Assembly (NCBI GenBank): GCA_040414495.1
Contig: JBEDUI010000189.1
Span: 1 to 46,567 of the forward strand
Direction of reading: 5' to 3'
DNA: 46,567 bases
Source of the DNA: DATAVB01 sp040414495
Lineage (GTDB): Bacteria > Actinomycetota > Actinomycetes > Mycobacteriales > QHCD01
Shown here: positions 7,039-16,050 of the stretch, one piece after another
Numbering within the stretch: the first letter of the stretch is position 1
Layout: each line of letters begins with the position of its first letter
The notes under the pieces: generated by a model
The model's input: the letters and a program-made list of their open reading frames with translations, nothing else
Database searches by the model: none
What the model was told of the DNA's origin: nothing
Made by a program: the position numbers and the translations under genes

Positions 7039-8889
7039 ATGACGACAGCAGCGCCCGAGCGCTTCTCCCCGATCGGGATCGAGGCACGTTATGCGCCTCC
7101 CAAAGCAAACATTTCCTCAGACAAATCAAAAACCTGGCTCCGCCGGGCCCTCCCGTTGGTCAAAGCGCACCGCGGGATCTTCTCGATATCGCTGATTCTT
7201 TCCTTTGTCGCCCTGGTAATGCAGGTCCAGATTCCAAATCTGGTAAAACACGCGATCGACAACGGGATCAGCGCCCGTACCGCCTCACTCGCGCCCTACG
7301 TTTGGTGGATCATTGGGCTGGCGCTGGTACGCGGTGTTTTCAGCTACTTCTCCCGCCGGCTGCTGCTGGAGACCGGTTACGCGATCGAATTCGACCTGCG
7401 TAATGGCATCTACGAGCACTTCACCCGGATGTCATTCTCGTTCTTCGACCGGGTGCAGTCCGGACAGCTGATCTCCCGGGCGAACTCCGATATCCGTCAG
7501 GTCCAGATGTACCTGACGTTTGCGCCGTCGATCATCGTGCAGTGCGCCATCGCGGTGGTGGCGTTCGTCGAAATGCTCACCATCAACCCGATATTGGCGT
7601 TGGTGGCGATGGTAACGATGCCGTTCATCTATTTTGTCGGCCTGCACATGCGCCGGGTGATCTTCCCGGTGTCCTGGTTGATCCAGGCCCGGCTGGCCGA
7701 TATCGCGACCATCGTCGATGAGAACATCAACGGCGTCCGGGTGGTGAAATCGTTCGCCGCCGAGCAGAGCCAGCTCACCCAATTGGAGCGGGCCGCGGAC
7801 AAGCTGCAGTGGACCTACGTTCAGGACGCCGACATCCGGTCCAAATGGGCGCCGACCATGGAGAACCTGCCCCGCGTCGGCCTGGCCCTGGTCCTGCTGT
7901 ACGGCGGCTGGATGGCACTGCACGGACACGCCACGGTCGGAACGATCGTCGCCTTCAACTCGTACGTGCTGATGCTGCAGCCGCCATTCCGGATGCTGGG
8001 CATGATGATCATGATGGGTCAGCGGGCCTCGGCCTCGGCCGGTCGTATCTACGAGATTCTCGACGAAGAGCCCGACATCGTTGACAAGCCGGACGCGATC
8101 GACCTGCCGCCCTCGGACGGCGACGTCGTTTTCGACAACGTCGATTTCGACTATCCCAATGGGACACGGGCGCTGCGGGATCTGAATATCCACGTCAAAT
8201 CCGGCGAAACGGTGGCGATCGTCGGCCGTACCGGTTCCGGTAAATCGACGGTCGGCCGGTTGCTCATGCGGTTCTACGACGTGAAATCCGGTGCCATCCA
8301 GATCGACGGGCACGACCTGCGGGACGTGACCGTGCCCAGCCTGCGCCATCAGGTCGGAATGGTGCTCGACGAACCGTTCCTGTTTTCGGTGTCCATTCGC
8401 GACAACATCGCCTATGGTCGGCCGGACGCCGACATCGAAGATGTCATCCGGGCGGCGAAAGCGGCCGGCGCGGACGGCTTCATCAGCGGGCTGGAAAATG
8501 GTTACGACACCGTGGTCGGCGAACGCGGATACACGCTCTCCGGTGGTCAGCGCCAGCGGATAGCGATTGCCCGGACGCTGCTGATGAACCCGCCGATCCT
8601 GATCCTCGACGACGCGACCAGCGCGATCGACGTACAGGTGGAGCAGCGAATTCACGCGGCCCTACACGAGCTGATGACCGACCGCACCACAATCATCATC
8701 GCGCACCGACTCTCCACCATCAGCCTGGCCGATCGCGTCCTGCTGATGGACAACGGAACGATCATCGCCAGCGGCACCCATGAGGAATTGCTCGCCTCCG
8801 AGCCGAGATACGCCGAGGTGCTGGCCCAGGGCGACGAACAGGACGAGTCGGCCGACAAAGCGGAGCGCAGAGACGGAGACGAGCACTGA
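7039..8889 (+). CDS. ABC exporter half-transporter, subunit 1 (non-catalytic ATP site)
   Basis: A 616-residue fused six-helix membrane domain (about 30-335) and nucleotide-binding domain (about 355-590). Walker A is GRTGSGKST (about 395-403) and the signature LSGGQ is intact. The Q-loop glutamine is replaced (GMVLDEPFLFS where VPQEP is usual). Walker B reads LILDDATSA, with Asp in place of the catalytic Glu. This is the pattern of the regulatory subunit of heterodimeric type IV exporters (TM287/288, BmrCD and LmrCD types). Its stop overlaps the start of subunit 2 (TGATG), so the two are translationally coupled. Likely substrates are hydrophobic drugs or lipids; not provable here. Confidence 0.93.
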   Translation: MTTAAPERFSPIGIEARYAPPKANISSDKSKTWLRRALPLVKAHRGIFSISLILSFVALVMQVQIPNLVKHAIDNGISARTASLAPYVWWIIGLALVRGVFSYFSRRLLLETGYAIEFDLRNGIYEHFTRMSFSFFDRVQSGQLISRANSDIRQVQMYLTFAPSIIVQCAIAVVAFVEMLTINPILALVAMVTMPFIYFVGLHMRRVIFPVSWLIQARLADIATIVDENINGVRVVKSFAAEQSQLTQLERAADKLQWTYVQDADIRSKWAPTMENLPRVGLALVLLYGGWMALHGHATVGTIVAFNSYVLMLQPPFRMLGMMIMMGQRASASAGRIYEILDEEPDIVDKPDAIDLPPSDGDVVFDNVDFDYPNGTRALRDLNIHVKSGETVAIVGRTGSGKSTVGRLLMRFYDVKSGAIQIDGHDLRDVTVPSLRHQVGMVLDEPFLFSVSIRDNIAYGRPDADIEDVIRAAKAAGADGFISGLENGYDTVVGERGYTLSGGQRQRIAIARTLLMNPPILILDDATSAIDVQVEQRIHAALHELMTDRTTIIIAHRLSTISLADRVLLMDNGTIIASGTHEELLASEPRYAEVLAQGDEQDESADKAERRDGDEH

Positions 8890-10829
8890 TGGCGTTCATG
8901 GGTGGCGGCGGAATGGGCGGCGGTATGTTCGGCCCCGGGGGTGGGCCACGTGCCGCGGCAAATCCGGGCAACGGCCTGCCATTCGCCGGAATCGCACCGG
9001 AAATGCAGCCCGCGATCGACAAATTGCTGGCAATCGAACCCGAACACCCCGAACCGGATTCGGTATTTCACCACCGGCCGCCGAAGCGACCGCCGCTGTC
9101 GTTGCGCTGGCTGCTGGTCCGGCAGAAGAAGCCGCTGATTCTGGCTCTGATGCTGGTGATCCTGGAGACGGTCGCGCTGCAATCGGGTCCGTACCTGACC
9201 CAGTTGGGTATCGACCACGGTATCGCCCGGCACGACACCGCCTGGTTGGTCATTCCCGCGTTGTTGTTCCTGGTCTCGGTTTTCCTCACCGCGTTGGCCT
9301 CACGCAGCCGGGTCCGCTGGACCGGGCGGTTGGCGGCCTGGGTGATGAACGACCTGCGGGTGCAGGTATTCGCCCAGTTGCAGCGAATGTCGCTGCATTT
9401 CTACTCCGAGGAAAAAGCCGGCGTCATCATGACCCGGATGACCAGCGACATCGAGGTGCTGCAGCAGCTGCTGCAGGACGGTCTGGCCCAATTCGCGATT
9501 CAGGGCCTGACGATGATCGTGGTCACCGTCGTATTGTTCAGCTATAACCTCGAATTGGCATTGATCACCGTATTGATCATCGTGCCGATCGTGACCGTGT
9601 TCTCGATGTGGTTCCGTAAGGCATCCGACCGCGGTTATCAGCTGGTACGGGACGGAATCGCCGGTGTGCTGTCGAATCTGTCCGAGAGCCTGCAGGGCGT
9701 GCGCGTCGTCGCCGCGCACAACCGGGCCCGGCACAATATCGTCGAGCACCGCAATACCGTCGGCGTCTACCGGGACGCGAACAACTACACCGCCCACATC
9801 AGCGCGTTGTACGGCCCGGGCACCGACATGATCGGTATTCTCGGCCAGGCCGTGCTGCTGCTCATCGGCGGCAACATGGTGCTGCACCACCAGCTGACCG
9901 TGGGTGAGCTGACCGCGTTCATCCTTTACCTGAGCGCGTTCTTCCAGCCGGTGCAGCAACTCGTGCAGTTCTACAACACGTATCAGCAGGGGCAGGCGGC
10001 CATTTACAAGCTCCGCGGCCTGCTCGGCGACGAGCCCGGCATCAGCGAGGCCGAAGACGCGATCGAACTTCCGCCTATCAACGGAGATATCGAATTCGAC
10101 GATGTCACGTTCGGCTATTACGAGAATGTGCCGGTGTTGCGTGATGTAAACCTGCACATCTCGCCCGGGGAGACCATTTCCTTCGTCGGAGCCACCGGCG
10201 CCGGAAAATCCACCATCGCCAAACTCGTCACCCGCTTCTACGACCCGACCGCCGGCCATGTCCGCATCGACGGGCACGACCTGCGCGACGTGACGCTCAA
10301 ATCGCTGCGCCGCCAACTCGGGGTCGTACCGCAGGAGCCGTTCCTGTTCTCCGGGTCGATCCGGGAGAACATCACGTTCTCCCGGCCGGATGCCAGCGAT
10401 GCCGAGGTCGACGAAGCGGTCCGGCTGGTCGGACTGGGCGAGTTGGTGGACCGCTCCCCCGACGGCGTCGACACGTTCGTGCACGAACGCGGGCAGTCGC
10501 TGTCCTCGGGTGAACGACAGCTGATCGCGCTGGCCCGGGCGTTCCTGGCCCGGCCGCGAATCCTGGTGCTGGACGAGGCCACCTCCAACCTCGACCTGCA
10601 TTCAGAGACCAAGATCGAGGCGGCGCTGGACGTCCTGCTGGAACAGCGCACCGCGATCCTGATCGCGCACCGGCTGTCGACCGCGATGCGGGCCGACCGG
10701 ATCGTGGTCGTCGACGACGGCCGGATCGTCGAGGTCGGACCGCACGAGGAGTTGGTCAACGCCGGCGGTCAGTACGCGGCGATGTTCGAGACCTGGATGC
10801 GGCGGGCCGATACCGCATCCGTGCACTGA
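8889..10829 (+). CDS. ABC exporter half-transporter, subunit 2 (catalytic ATP site)
   Basis: A 646-residue protein. It opens with a Gly/Met-rich leader (MAFMGGGGMGGGMFGPGGG), seen in several actinobacterial exporters, and a cytoplasmic stretch of about 70 residues before the six-helix domain. The nucleotide-binding domain has Walker A GATGAGKST (about 435), an intact Q-loop (VVPQEPFLFS), Walker B LVLDEATSNLD with the catalytic Glu, and H-loop IAHRLST. Its signature is changed to LSSGE. With subunit 1 this gives one consensus and one degenerate ATP site. Transcribed with 7039-8889 and probably under the MarR at 6440. Confidence 0.93.
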   Translation: MAFMGGGGMGGGMFGPGGGPRAAANPGNGLPFAGIAPEMQPAIDKLLAIEPEHPEPDSVFHHRPPKRPPLSLRWLLVRQKKPLILALMLVILETVALQSGPYLTQLGIDHGIARHDTAWLVIPALLFLVSVFLTALASRSRVRWTGRLAAWVMNDLRVQVFAQLQRMSLHFYSEEKAGVIMTRMTSDIEVLQQLLQDGLAQFAIQGLTMIVVTVVLFSYNLELALITVLIIVPIVTVFSMWFRKASDRGYQLVRDGIAGVLSNLSESLQGVRVVAAHNRARHNIVEHRNTVGVYRDANNYTAHISALYGPGTDMIGILGQAVLLLIGGNMVLHHQLTVGELTAFILYLSAFFQPVQQLVQFYNTYQQGQAAIYKLRGLLGDEPGISEAEDAIELPPINGDIEFDDVTFGYYENVPVLRDVNLHISPGETISFVGATGAGKSTIAKLVTRFYDPTAGHVRIDGHDLRDVTLKSLRRQLGVVPQEPFLFSGSIRENITFSRPDASDAEVDEAVRLVGLGELVDRSPDGVDTFVHERGQSLSSGERQLIALARAFLARPRILVLDEATSNLDLHSETKIEAALDVLLEQRTAILIAHRLSTAMRADRIVVVDDGRIVEVGPHEELVNAGGQYAAMFETWMRRADTASVH

Positions 10830-10844
10830 CCGTGTTTCGGACTA

Positions 10845-10875
10845 CGAGCCGGGCCGCACCTCGCGGCCCGGCTCG
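10845..10875 (+). terminator. Terminator after the ABC exporter pair
   Basis: Perfect 13-bp stem CGAGCCGGGCCGC / GCGGCCCGGCTCG around ACCTC, 15 bp after the stop codon. The G+C-rich stem without a long U-tract is usual for actinobacteria. Confidence 0.75.
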
Positions 10876-10993
10876 TCCCGTATCAACCCGCTCCTCGCTA
10901 GCCCGTTCCGAGCTAGCCCAGACCCCCGTTCCCCGTCCGCCCAGACCCCGATATCCCGGACCCCGTTCCGCCTTCGGCCGGACCCCCGGTCTT

Positions 10994-11068
10994 TGTTGAT
11001 CATGAAGTTCCCTGCACGACACGCCGGCGACACGCCGACCTTTTTCGTCGGGAACTTCATGATCAACA
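10994..11068. repeat. 75-bp palindromic element with 19-bp perfect arms
   Basis: Arms TGTTGATCATGAAGTTCCC (10994-11012) and its exact complement (11050-11068) enclose a 37-nt centre holding CGACACGCCG twice. The A+T-rich arms differ from the G+C-rich surroundings. It lies between the exporter terminator and the methyltransferase gene. It resembles a REP- or MITE-like repeated palindrome and encodes nothing. The preceding 10876-10990 is a C-rich stretch with repeated CCCAGACCCC-like words and no gene. Confidence 0.7.
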
Positions 11069-11149
11069 GCGGGAGGGGGCACGCGCGGCGTCGAGACCGG
11101 GCCGGGCTAGCCGACCCGCGGACCGGCCGGCATCGAGCCGCTGCGGGTG

Positions 11150-11944
11150 TTAGCCGACCGGGGCTGTTCCGATGACGACGGTGGCGTACCACTCCTCGGA
11201 CCGTTCCAAGCGCGCCGCCAGCCCGGCCGCGGCGACCACCGCGCGGGCCGCATTCGCCTGCGACTCGCTGGTCTCGAACAGGACGCTGCCACCGGGCGCC
11301 AGCCACTGCGGCGCGCCCATACTCACCCGCCGCAGTACGTCCAACCCGTCCCCGCCGCCGTCGAGCGCAACCCGCGCCTCGTACTCGCGCGCCTCCGGCG
11401 GAAGCAGCCGGACCTCTCCGCTCGGCACGTACGGCACATTGGCCAGCAGCACATCGACCCGACCGCGCAACGCAATGGGTAATGCCGAGAACAGATCGCC
11501 CGAGTACACCTGACCACCGACCGGGGCGACATTCCGGGCGGCACACGCCACCGCGGCCGGGTCGATATCGGCGGCGTGCAATTCGACCGGACCGGCCGAC
11601 CGGGCCACGACCGCGGCGCCCAACGCACCCGAGCCGCAGCACAGGTCGACCACGATGGACCGATCCGGGCGCAATGCGGCCACGGCCTGCTCGACCAGGA
11701 ACTCGGTCCGCCGCCTCGGCACAAAAACCCCAGGATCAACGGAAATACGCAGGCCGCAGAATTCGGCCCAGCCCAGGACGTGCTCCAGCGGCAGGCCGGC
11801 GACCCGGCGATCGACCAACGAGGCCAACTCGGCCGGGGTACGGGCGGCGGCCACGAGCAGCCGCGCCTCGTCCTCGGCGAAGACGCAACCAGCGGCACGC
11901 AGCCGCGCGACGATCTCGGAATCTGTATCCGGTAACGCTGACAT
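11150..11944 (-). CDS. PrmC/HemK-related protein-glutamine N5-methyltransferase-like protein
   Basis: A 264-residue SAM-dependent methyltransferase. A helical N-terminal substrate-binding region (1-75) includes LPLEHVLGWAEFCG and VFVPRRRTE, like PrmC. SAM motif I is DLCCGSGALG (100-109). The catalytic-loop motif is N169-V-P-Y172, not the NPPY of true PrmC/HemK. This NVPY form is known from a PrmC-related actinobacterial family of unknown substrate. It probably methylates a glutamine side chain of a protein other than, or besides, the release factors. The ATG at 11944 has AAAGG 6 nt upstream. It is divergent from the MarR gene at 12131. Confidence 0.85.
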   Translation of the reverse strand: MSALPDTDSEIVARLRAAGCVFAEDEARLLVAAARTPAELASLVDRRVAGLPLEHVLGWAEFCGLRISVDPGVFVPRRRTEFLVEQAVAALRPDRSIVVDLCCGSGALGAAVVARSAGPVELHAADIDPAAVACAARNVAPVGGQVYSGDLFSALPIALRGRVDVLLANVPYVPSGEVRLLPPEAREYEARVALDGGGDGLDVLRRVSMGAPQWLAPGGSVLFETSESQANAARAVVAAAGLAARLERSEEWYATVVIGTAPVG

Positions 11945-12098
11945 GGCGACCTTTCGGAACGCGGTCGGGGCGCTCCGCGAAGTCAGCGAGGGAAGACGTG
12001 ACCGAGCACCCGGTTTGCTCTGACGGAAATCGGGCCCACCTCCTCGGTCGATCGACGACATCGACCCTATCCCGGCCACCCTGAGTCCACGACATTCG

Positions 12099-12125
12099 CA
12101 GGTAACCTGATAATCAGGTAACCTG
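12099..12125. promoter_or_regulatory. Tandem MarR-type operator overlapping the -10 region
   Basis: CAGGTAACCTG occurs twice (12099-12109 and 12115-12125), 16 bp apart, and the centre forms CCTGAT-A-ATCAGG, a perfect inverted repeat. GATAAT (12109-12114) is a good -10 element inside it. The ATG of the MarR gene is only 5 bp after the second copy, so the leader must be very short. Bound repressor would block RNA polymerase directly. Confidence 0.7.
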
Positions 12126-12130
12126 TTTTC

Positions 12131-12601
12131 ATGAACGAAGTAACTCGGCAGGCCGCCACCCGGCTGCGGGCCGTCATCCGGACGTTCAACCGACGGGCCC
12201 AGGTCGACACCGGCGAGGGCAGCCCGACCCGGTCGCAGCAGGCCGTGCTGGCCTGGCTGGAGGACCGCGGACCGCTGTCGGCGAGCGAACTCGCCACGCT
12301 GGAACGGATCCGGCCGCAGTCGATGAGCCAGACCGTGGATGCGCTGGCGAGCCGCGGTTGGGTCACCCGCGGTGCCCATCCGAAGGACCGCCGCCAGGTG
12401 CTGCTGTCACTGACCAAGGACGGTGTCGCGGCCGTACACAAAGGCCGGCAGACCCGCCAGGCCTGGCTCACCGATGCGCTGGAACGCCGGCTCACCACCG
12501 AGGAACTGGACACCCTGGTCGCCGCGATCGGGCTGCTGGAACGGGTTGTGGCCGAGGAATCCGATCCACAAAGGACGCAGGATGCTGCTCAAGGTAGCTA
12601 A
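12131..12601 (+). CDS. MarR-family regulator (of the MFS pump)
   Basis: A 156-residue winged-helix protein. Helix-turn-helix region SASELATLERIRPQSMSQTVDALASRGWV (about 57-85), then the wing TRGAHPKDRRQVLLSLTKDG with the conserved DRRQ, then a long C-terminal dimerisation helix. Its start lies beside a strong double operator, and the gene overlaps the following MFS gene by 20 bp, so repressor and pump are made together. Autoregulation with release by the pump substrate is the expected logic. Confidence 0.9.
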   Translation: MNEVTRQAATRLRAVIRTFNRRAQVDTGEGSPTRSQQAVLAWLEDRGPLSASELATLERIRPQSMSQTVDALASRGWVTRGAHPKDRRQVLLSLTKDGVAAVHKGRQTRQAWLTDALERRLTTEELDTLVAAIGLLERVVAEESDPQRTQDAAQGS

Positions 12602-13958
12602 TAAGCCCGAGGTCGGATTCGGCCCCAGGCTTGTCGCCCCGCTTTTCGTCGGGTCGATGCTCAACCCGATCAACTCGACGATGATCGCCACCGCTCTCGT
12701 TCCGATCGGCCGTACCTTCCACGCCGGAGCCGCGTCGACCGCCTGGCTGGTCGGCGCTTTGTATTTGGCCAGCGCGATCGCGCAGCCGGTGATGGGCCGG
12801 ATCGCGGACCGGTTCGGGCCGCGCCGGGTTTATCTGGCCGGCCTGCTCGCGGTCGGATTGGCCGGTCTGGCCGGACTCTGGGTGCCCTCGTTGGGATATC
12901 TGGTCGGCGTCCGCGTTCTGGTCGGTATCGGTACGTCGGCGGCGTATCCGGCCGCGATGGCGATGGTACGGCTGCAGGCCCGGCGGTTGAATCAGCCGAC
13001 TCCGGCCTCGGTGCTGGGCGCGTTGACGGTCGGCAGCATGGTCAGCGCCGCGATCGGCCCGGCGTTGGGCGGGCTGCTGGTCGGATTGATTGGCTGGCAG
13101 TCGATTTTCGTCGTCAACCTGCCGTTGGCGCTGATCGGCATTGTGCTGGCGTTGAGCTGGTTGCCCCGAGATCGCGCTGAGGAACGGGCGCACGATCCAC
13201 TGTGGAGGGCGCTGGATCTGCCTGGCATCGTGGTGTTCGCGTTGACGCTGGGCGTGCTGTTGTTCTTCCTGATGGGCCTGGACAATCCGAACTGGCTGCT
13301 GTTCGGCGGTTTCGTGGTGCTCGGCGCCGCGACGTCCATTGTGGAGCTACGGGCCAACGCGCCGTTCCTGGACCTGCGAATGGTGTGGCGCAACCAACCA
13401 CTGCTGCGCACGTACCTGCGGCTGATCCTGGTCAACATCGTTATTTACGGCGTGCTGTACGGCTACACGCAATGGTTGGAGGACGCCCGCGGCATGTCGT
13501 CGGAGGCGACCGGCCTGTTGTTGTTACCGATGTCGGCAATCGCCGCGGTCGCCTCGGCTTTCGGGGCAAAGGGCCGCCGGGTGCGCGGTCCACTGTTGAT
13601 CGGCACCGTGGTACTGCTCGGCGGCAGCGTGCTGCTGCTCGGTGTAAACAGCTCCACCGGAATTCTGTTGCTGATCGGAATCGCCTTGCTGTTCGGCGTT
13701 CCCAACGGGCTGAACATGGTCGCCAACCAGGCCGCGCTGTACGACCAGGCGCCGGCTGAGCAGATTGGCACCGCGGCCGGGCTTTCCCGGACCGCGCAAT
13801 ATCTGGGCGCCATATTCTCCTCCAGTCTGATCAGCCTGTTCTACGGCTCGAGCGCCAGCACCGGCGGCCTGCGCGAATTGACCTGGACGTTCGTCGTATT
13901 GAGCGCGGTCCTGCTGGCGATCACCGTTGCCGATCGGGCCCTGCGGCCACGCCACTGA
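12582..13958 (+). CDS. Major facilitator superfamily drug-type exporter
   Basis: A 458-residue multi-pass protein with about 12-14 hydrophobic segments. The loop 2-3 signature GRIADRFGPRRVYLAGL (MFS motif A) is present. The first helix ends NPINSTMIATAL, as in the DHA2 and related drug:H+ antiporters. An internal cytoplasmic loop follows helix 6 (LPRDRAEERAHDPLW). ATG 12582 has AAAGGACGCAGG upstream. The longer open frame from 12423 lies inside the MarR gene and is rejected. The substrate is unknown. It ends in a hairpin shared with the convergent sugar-porter pseudogene. Confidence 0.9.
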   Translation: MLLKVANKPEVGFGPRLVAPLFVGSMLNPINSTMIATALVPIGRTFHAGAASTAWLVGALYLASAIAQPVMGRIADRFGPRRVYLAGLLAVGLAGLAGLWVPSLGYLVGVRVLVGIGTSAAYPAAMAMVRLQARRLNQPTPASVLGALTVGSMVSAAIGPALGGLLVGLIGWQSIFVVNLPLALIGIVLALSWLPRDRAEERAHDPLWRALDLPGIVVFALTLGVLLFFLMGLDNPNWLLFGGFVVLGAATSIVELRANAPFLDLRMVWRNQPLLRTYLRLILVNIVIYGVLYGYTQWLEDARGMSSEATGLLLLPMSAIAAVASAFGAKGRRVRGPLLIGTVVLLGGSVLLLGVNSSTGILLLIGIALLFGVPNGLNMVANQAALYDQAPAEQIGTAAGLSRTAQYLGAIFSSSLISLFYGSSASTGGLRELTWTFVVLSAVLLAITVADRALRPRH

Positions 13959-13964
13959 AAACGA

Positions 13965-14002
13965 CTGCGCCCGCGATGATCGGGTGATCACCGCGGGCGC
14001 AG
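13965..14002. terminator. Bidirectional terminator between the MFS pump and the sugar-porter pseudogene
   Basis: Perfect 11-bp arms CTGCGCCCGCG and CGCGGGCGCAG with a 16-nt loop. It begins 7 bp after the MFS stop and ends 9 bp before the convergent frame's stop, so it can serve both. Confidence 0.7.
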
Positions 14003-14010
14003 ATGTCGAA

Positions 14011-14933
14011 TCAGCTGTGCCGTAGCACTCTGGGTATCCCGGGACTCGGCTGCCCGGTCTGCCGTTCGAACAGCCGGGTGATGTCATCGACCGAAAGGCC
14101 CTTGGTTTCGGGCAGGAATTTGGCGATGAACACAATTGCCATCACTGACAACCCGGCGAAACACACCAGCACCCAGTCCAAACCGATGCCGGCCTGCGGT
14201 CGAGTTCGACCAGTTGTTCACCGGCGTCCCGGATCTGCTGCTCGGTCGACTGGATCCCCAGCTTGCCCAGCGCCTTCGACACGTCGCCATATCTCCCGTG
14301 CCGCAACAGCCATCGCGGCGACTCGGGCATCCGGGCCCGCAATACCACCGCGAACAATGCCGGCAATGCACAGAGCCCGAACATCAACCGCCAGTCGACG
14401 CTACCGGCCGAACGCGGCGCCACACGCAAAATCACCAGTGCGACCACGTACGCCACCTGAATGCCGATCGTGATCATCCATTGCTGCAGGAAACTCAGCG
14501 CGCCCCGCCGCTCACGCGGTGCGTATTCGGCGATATATGCCGTCGCCACAGCCGAATCGGCACCGACCGCGAGTCCGATCAGCGTACGTGCGATCAGCAA
14601 TACGTACACGTTCCAGCTCAGACTCGATAACAACGCGCCGAAGGCGTAGATGCCGGCGTCGATCACCATGAGCGACTTGCGGCCCAACAGATCGGTAACC
14701 GGACCGGCGAATAGCGCGCCGACGGCCGCTCCCACCGACGCGCCGGCGACCAGATAACCCAACGCGAAACCGCTGAGGGCGTACGGCAGAAAATTCAGCG
14801 CCGAGCCGATATTCGACGTGTCGTAACCGAAGAGGAAGCCACCGACAGTGGCCAATAGCGTCAACGACCAATAGAAGGAGGTCGGTGCGCGTTCGTCGAG
14901 GTCGGTAAGAACCGACGATGCGGTTGTCGTCAT
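14011..14933 (-). pseudogene. Sugar-porter (MFS) gene with a large internal deletion and frameshift
   Basis: From ATG 14933 the frame encodes a normal N-terminal half: TM1 with GGFLFGYDTSNIG, GPVTDLLGRKSLM, RTLIGLAVGADSAVATAYIAE and PRERRGAL, then DWRLMFGL and MPESPRWLL. It reaches the central loop (GEQLVELDR) and ends at a TGA at 14142-14144. In another frame the bases continue GIGLDWVLVCFAGLSVMAIV and then FIAKFLPETKGLSVDD, the last helix and the hallmark PETKG tail, to a TGA at 14011-14013. About 180-200 residues (TM7-11) are missing. The result cannot be a complete transporter. The deletion could be real decay or an assembly error. Confidence 0.85.
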
Positions 14934-15169
14934 ACCACCACCATTCGTACCGGGTTGTGATGGACCCGATGTCGCGGGGGAACGCGATCCGGCATATTTT
15001 CCCCGCGATTTATTTGTTGTCCGTTGGAGCGATATCCAACGATGCAACGTGGAACCGGACCTTCGGTCGAGATATTTCCGCATGCAAATTATCGCGGCGC
15101 GATGCACATAGTTTCACTGAGAAATCATCAGGTTGCGCACCGCGGTAGGGTGTGAATAGGGAGGCTTTT

Positions 15170-16042
15170 ATGCGAATCGGAGTTGTCTTTCCCCAGACCG
15201 AGATCGGCGGCGATGTCGGGGCCGTACGGGCCTATGCCCAGGCAGCGGCTGAGTTGGGCTTCGCCCATGTGCTGGCCTACGACCACGTCCTCGGCGCCGA
15301 TCCGGCCGTACACAAGGGATGGCGCAAGCCTTATGAGGTGAAAACCACCTTCCACGAGCCGTTTGTGCTCTTCGGCTACCTCGCGGCGCTCACCTCGCTG
15401 GAGTTGGTCACCGGCGTCATCATCGCCCCACAACGGCAGACGGCGCTGTTGGCCAAGCAGGCGGCCGAAGTCGATCTGCTCTCCGGTGGTCGACTACGGC
15501 TCGGCCTGGGGATCGGCTGGAACACCGTGGAGTACGAGGCGTTGGGCCAGGACTTCACCCAGCGCGGCCGCCGGTTGAACGAGCAGGTCGATCTGCTCCG
15601 TCGACTGTGGACGGAGCGCTCGGTCACCCACCAGGGCCGGTACGACACGGTCACCGGGGCCGGCCTCGCGCCGTTGCCGGTGCAGCGCCCGATTCCGCTG
15701 TGGTTCGGGGCCGAGTCCGCGCCCGGCTTCCGCCGGGTCGGGCGCCTGGGCGACGGGTGGTTCCCGCAGATGGCGCCAGGTCCGCAGTTGGAGAGCGCGA
15801 AGGCGGCGGTGAAAGAGTTCGCGGTCCAGGCCGGCCGGGACCCCGAGTCGATCGGTATGGAGGGTCGGCTGCGCTGGCGGCCCAATGCGGATGAGCTACG
15901 GGCCGAGGCCGAACAGTGGCGTGCGGCTGGGGCCAGCCACATAGCGGTCAATACGATGGGCGCCGGGCTTTCCACGGTCGAGGATCACCTGACCGCACTG
16001 CAGAGCACCGCCGCGGCACTCGAACTGATTACCAAAACGTAA
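15170..16042 (+). CDS. LLM-class (F420-dependent type) flavin oxidoreductase
   Basis: A 290-residue TIM-barrel protein of the luciferase-like monooxygenase family. Markers are MRIGVVFPQTEIGGD at the start, AAELGFAHVLAYDHVL, VTGVIIAPQRQTALLAKQAA, DLLSGGRLRLGLGIGWN and PLWFGAESAPGFRRVGRLGDGWFP. These match TIGR03619-like F420-dependent members of actinobacteria, which reduce or oxidise diverse small molecules with coenzyme F420 or FMN. ATG 15170 is preceded by AGGGAGG. An upstream in-frame GTG (15152) is less likely. The substrate is unknown. It is convergent with 16051-16455, with only 8 bp between. Confidence 0.9.
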   Translation: MRIGVVFPQTEIGGDVGAVRAYAQAAAELGFAHVLAYDHVLGADPAVHKGWRKPYEVKTTFHEPFVLFGYLAALTSLELVTGVIIAPQRQTALLAKQAAEVDLLSGGRLRLGLGIGWNTVEYEALGQDFTQRGRRLNEQVDLLRRLWTERSVTHQGRYDTVTGAGLAPLPVQRPIPLWFGAESAPGFRRVGRLGDGWFPQMAPGPQLESAKAAVKEFAVQAGRDPESIGMEGRLRWRPNADELRAEAEQWRAAGASHIAVNTMGAGLSTVEDHLTALQSTAAALELITKT

Positions 16043-16050
16043 ATTCGGCA

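Noticed and set aside
7432..8655. 407-residue minus-strand ORF
   Set aside because: Shadow of the first ABC exporter subunit; composition rich in His, Asp and Arg, typical of high-GC antisense frames.
9300..10601. 433-residue minus-strand ORF
   Set aside because: Shadow of the second ABC subunit with no domain features.
11150..11944. HemK-like protein as a dead enzyme because of NVPY instead of NPPY
   Set aside because: NVPY is a known variant of a PrmC-related actinobacterial family, and the SAM motif and the rest of the fold are intact.
13524..14135. 203-residue minus-strand ORF
   Set aside because: Antisense to the MFS pump and out of phase with the sugar-porter tail; no family features.
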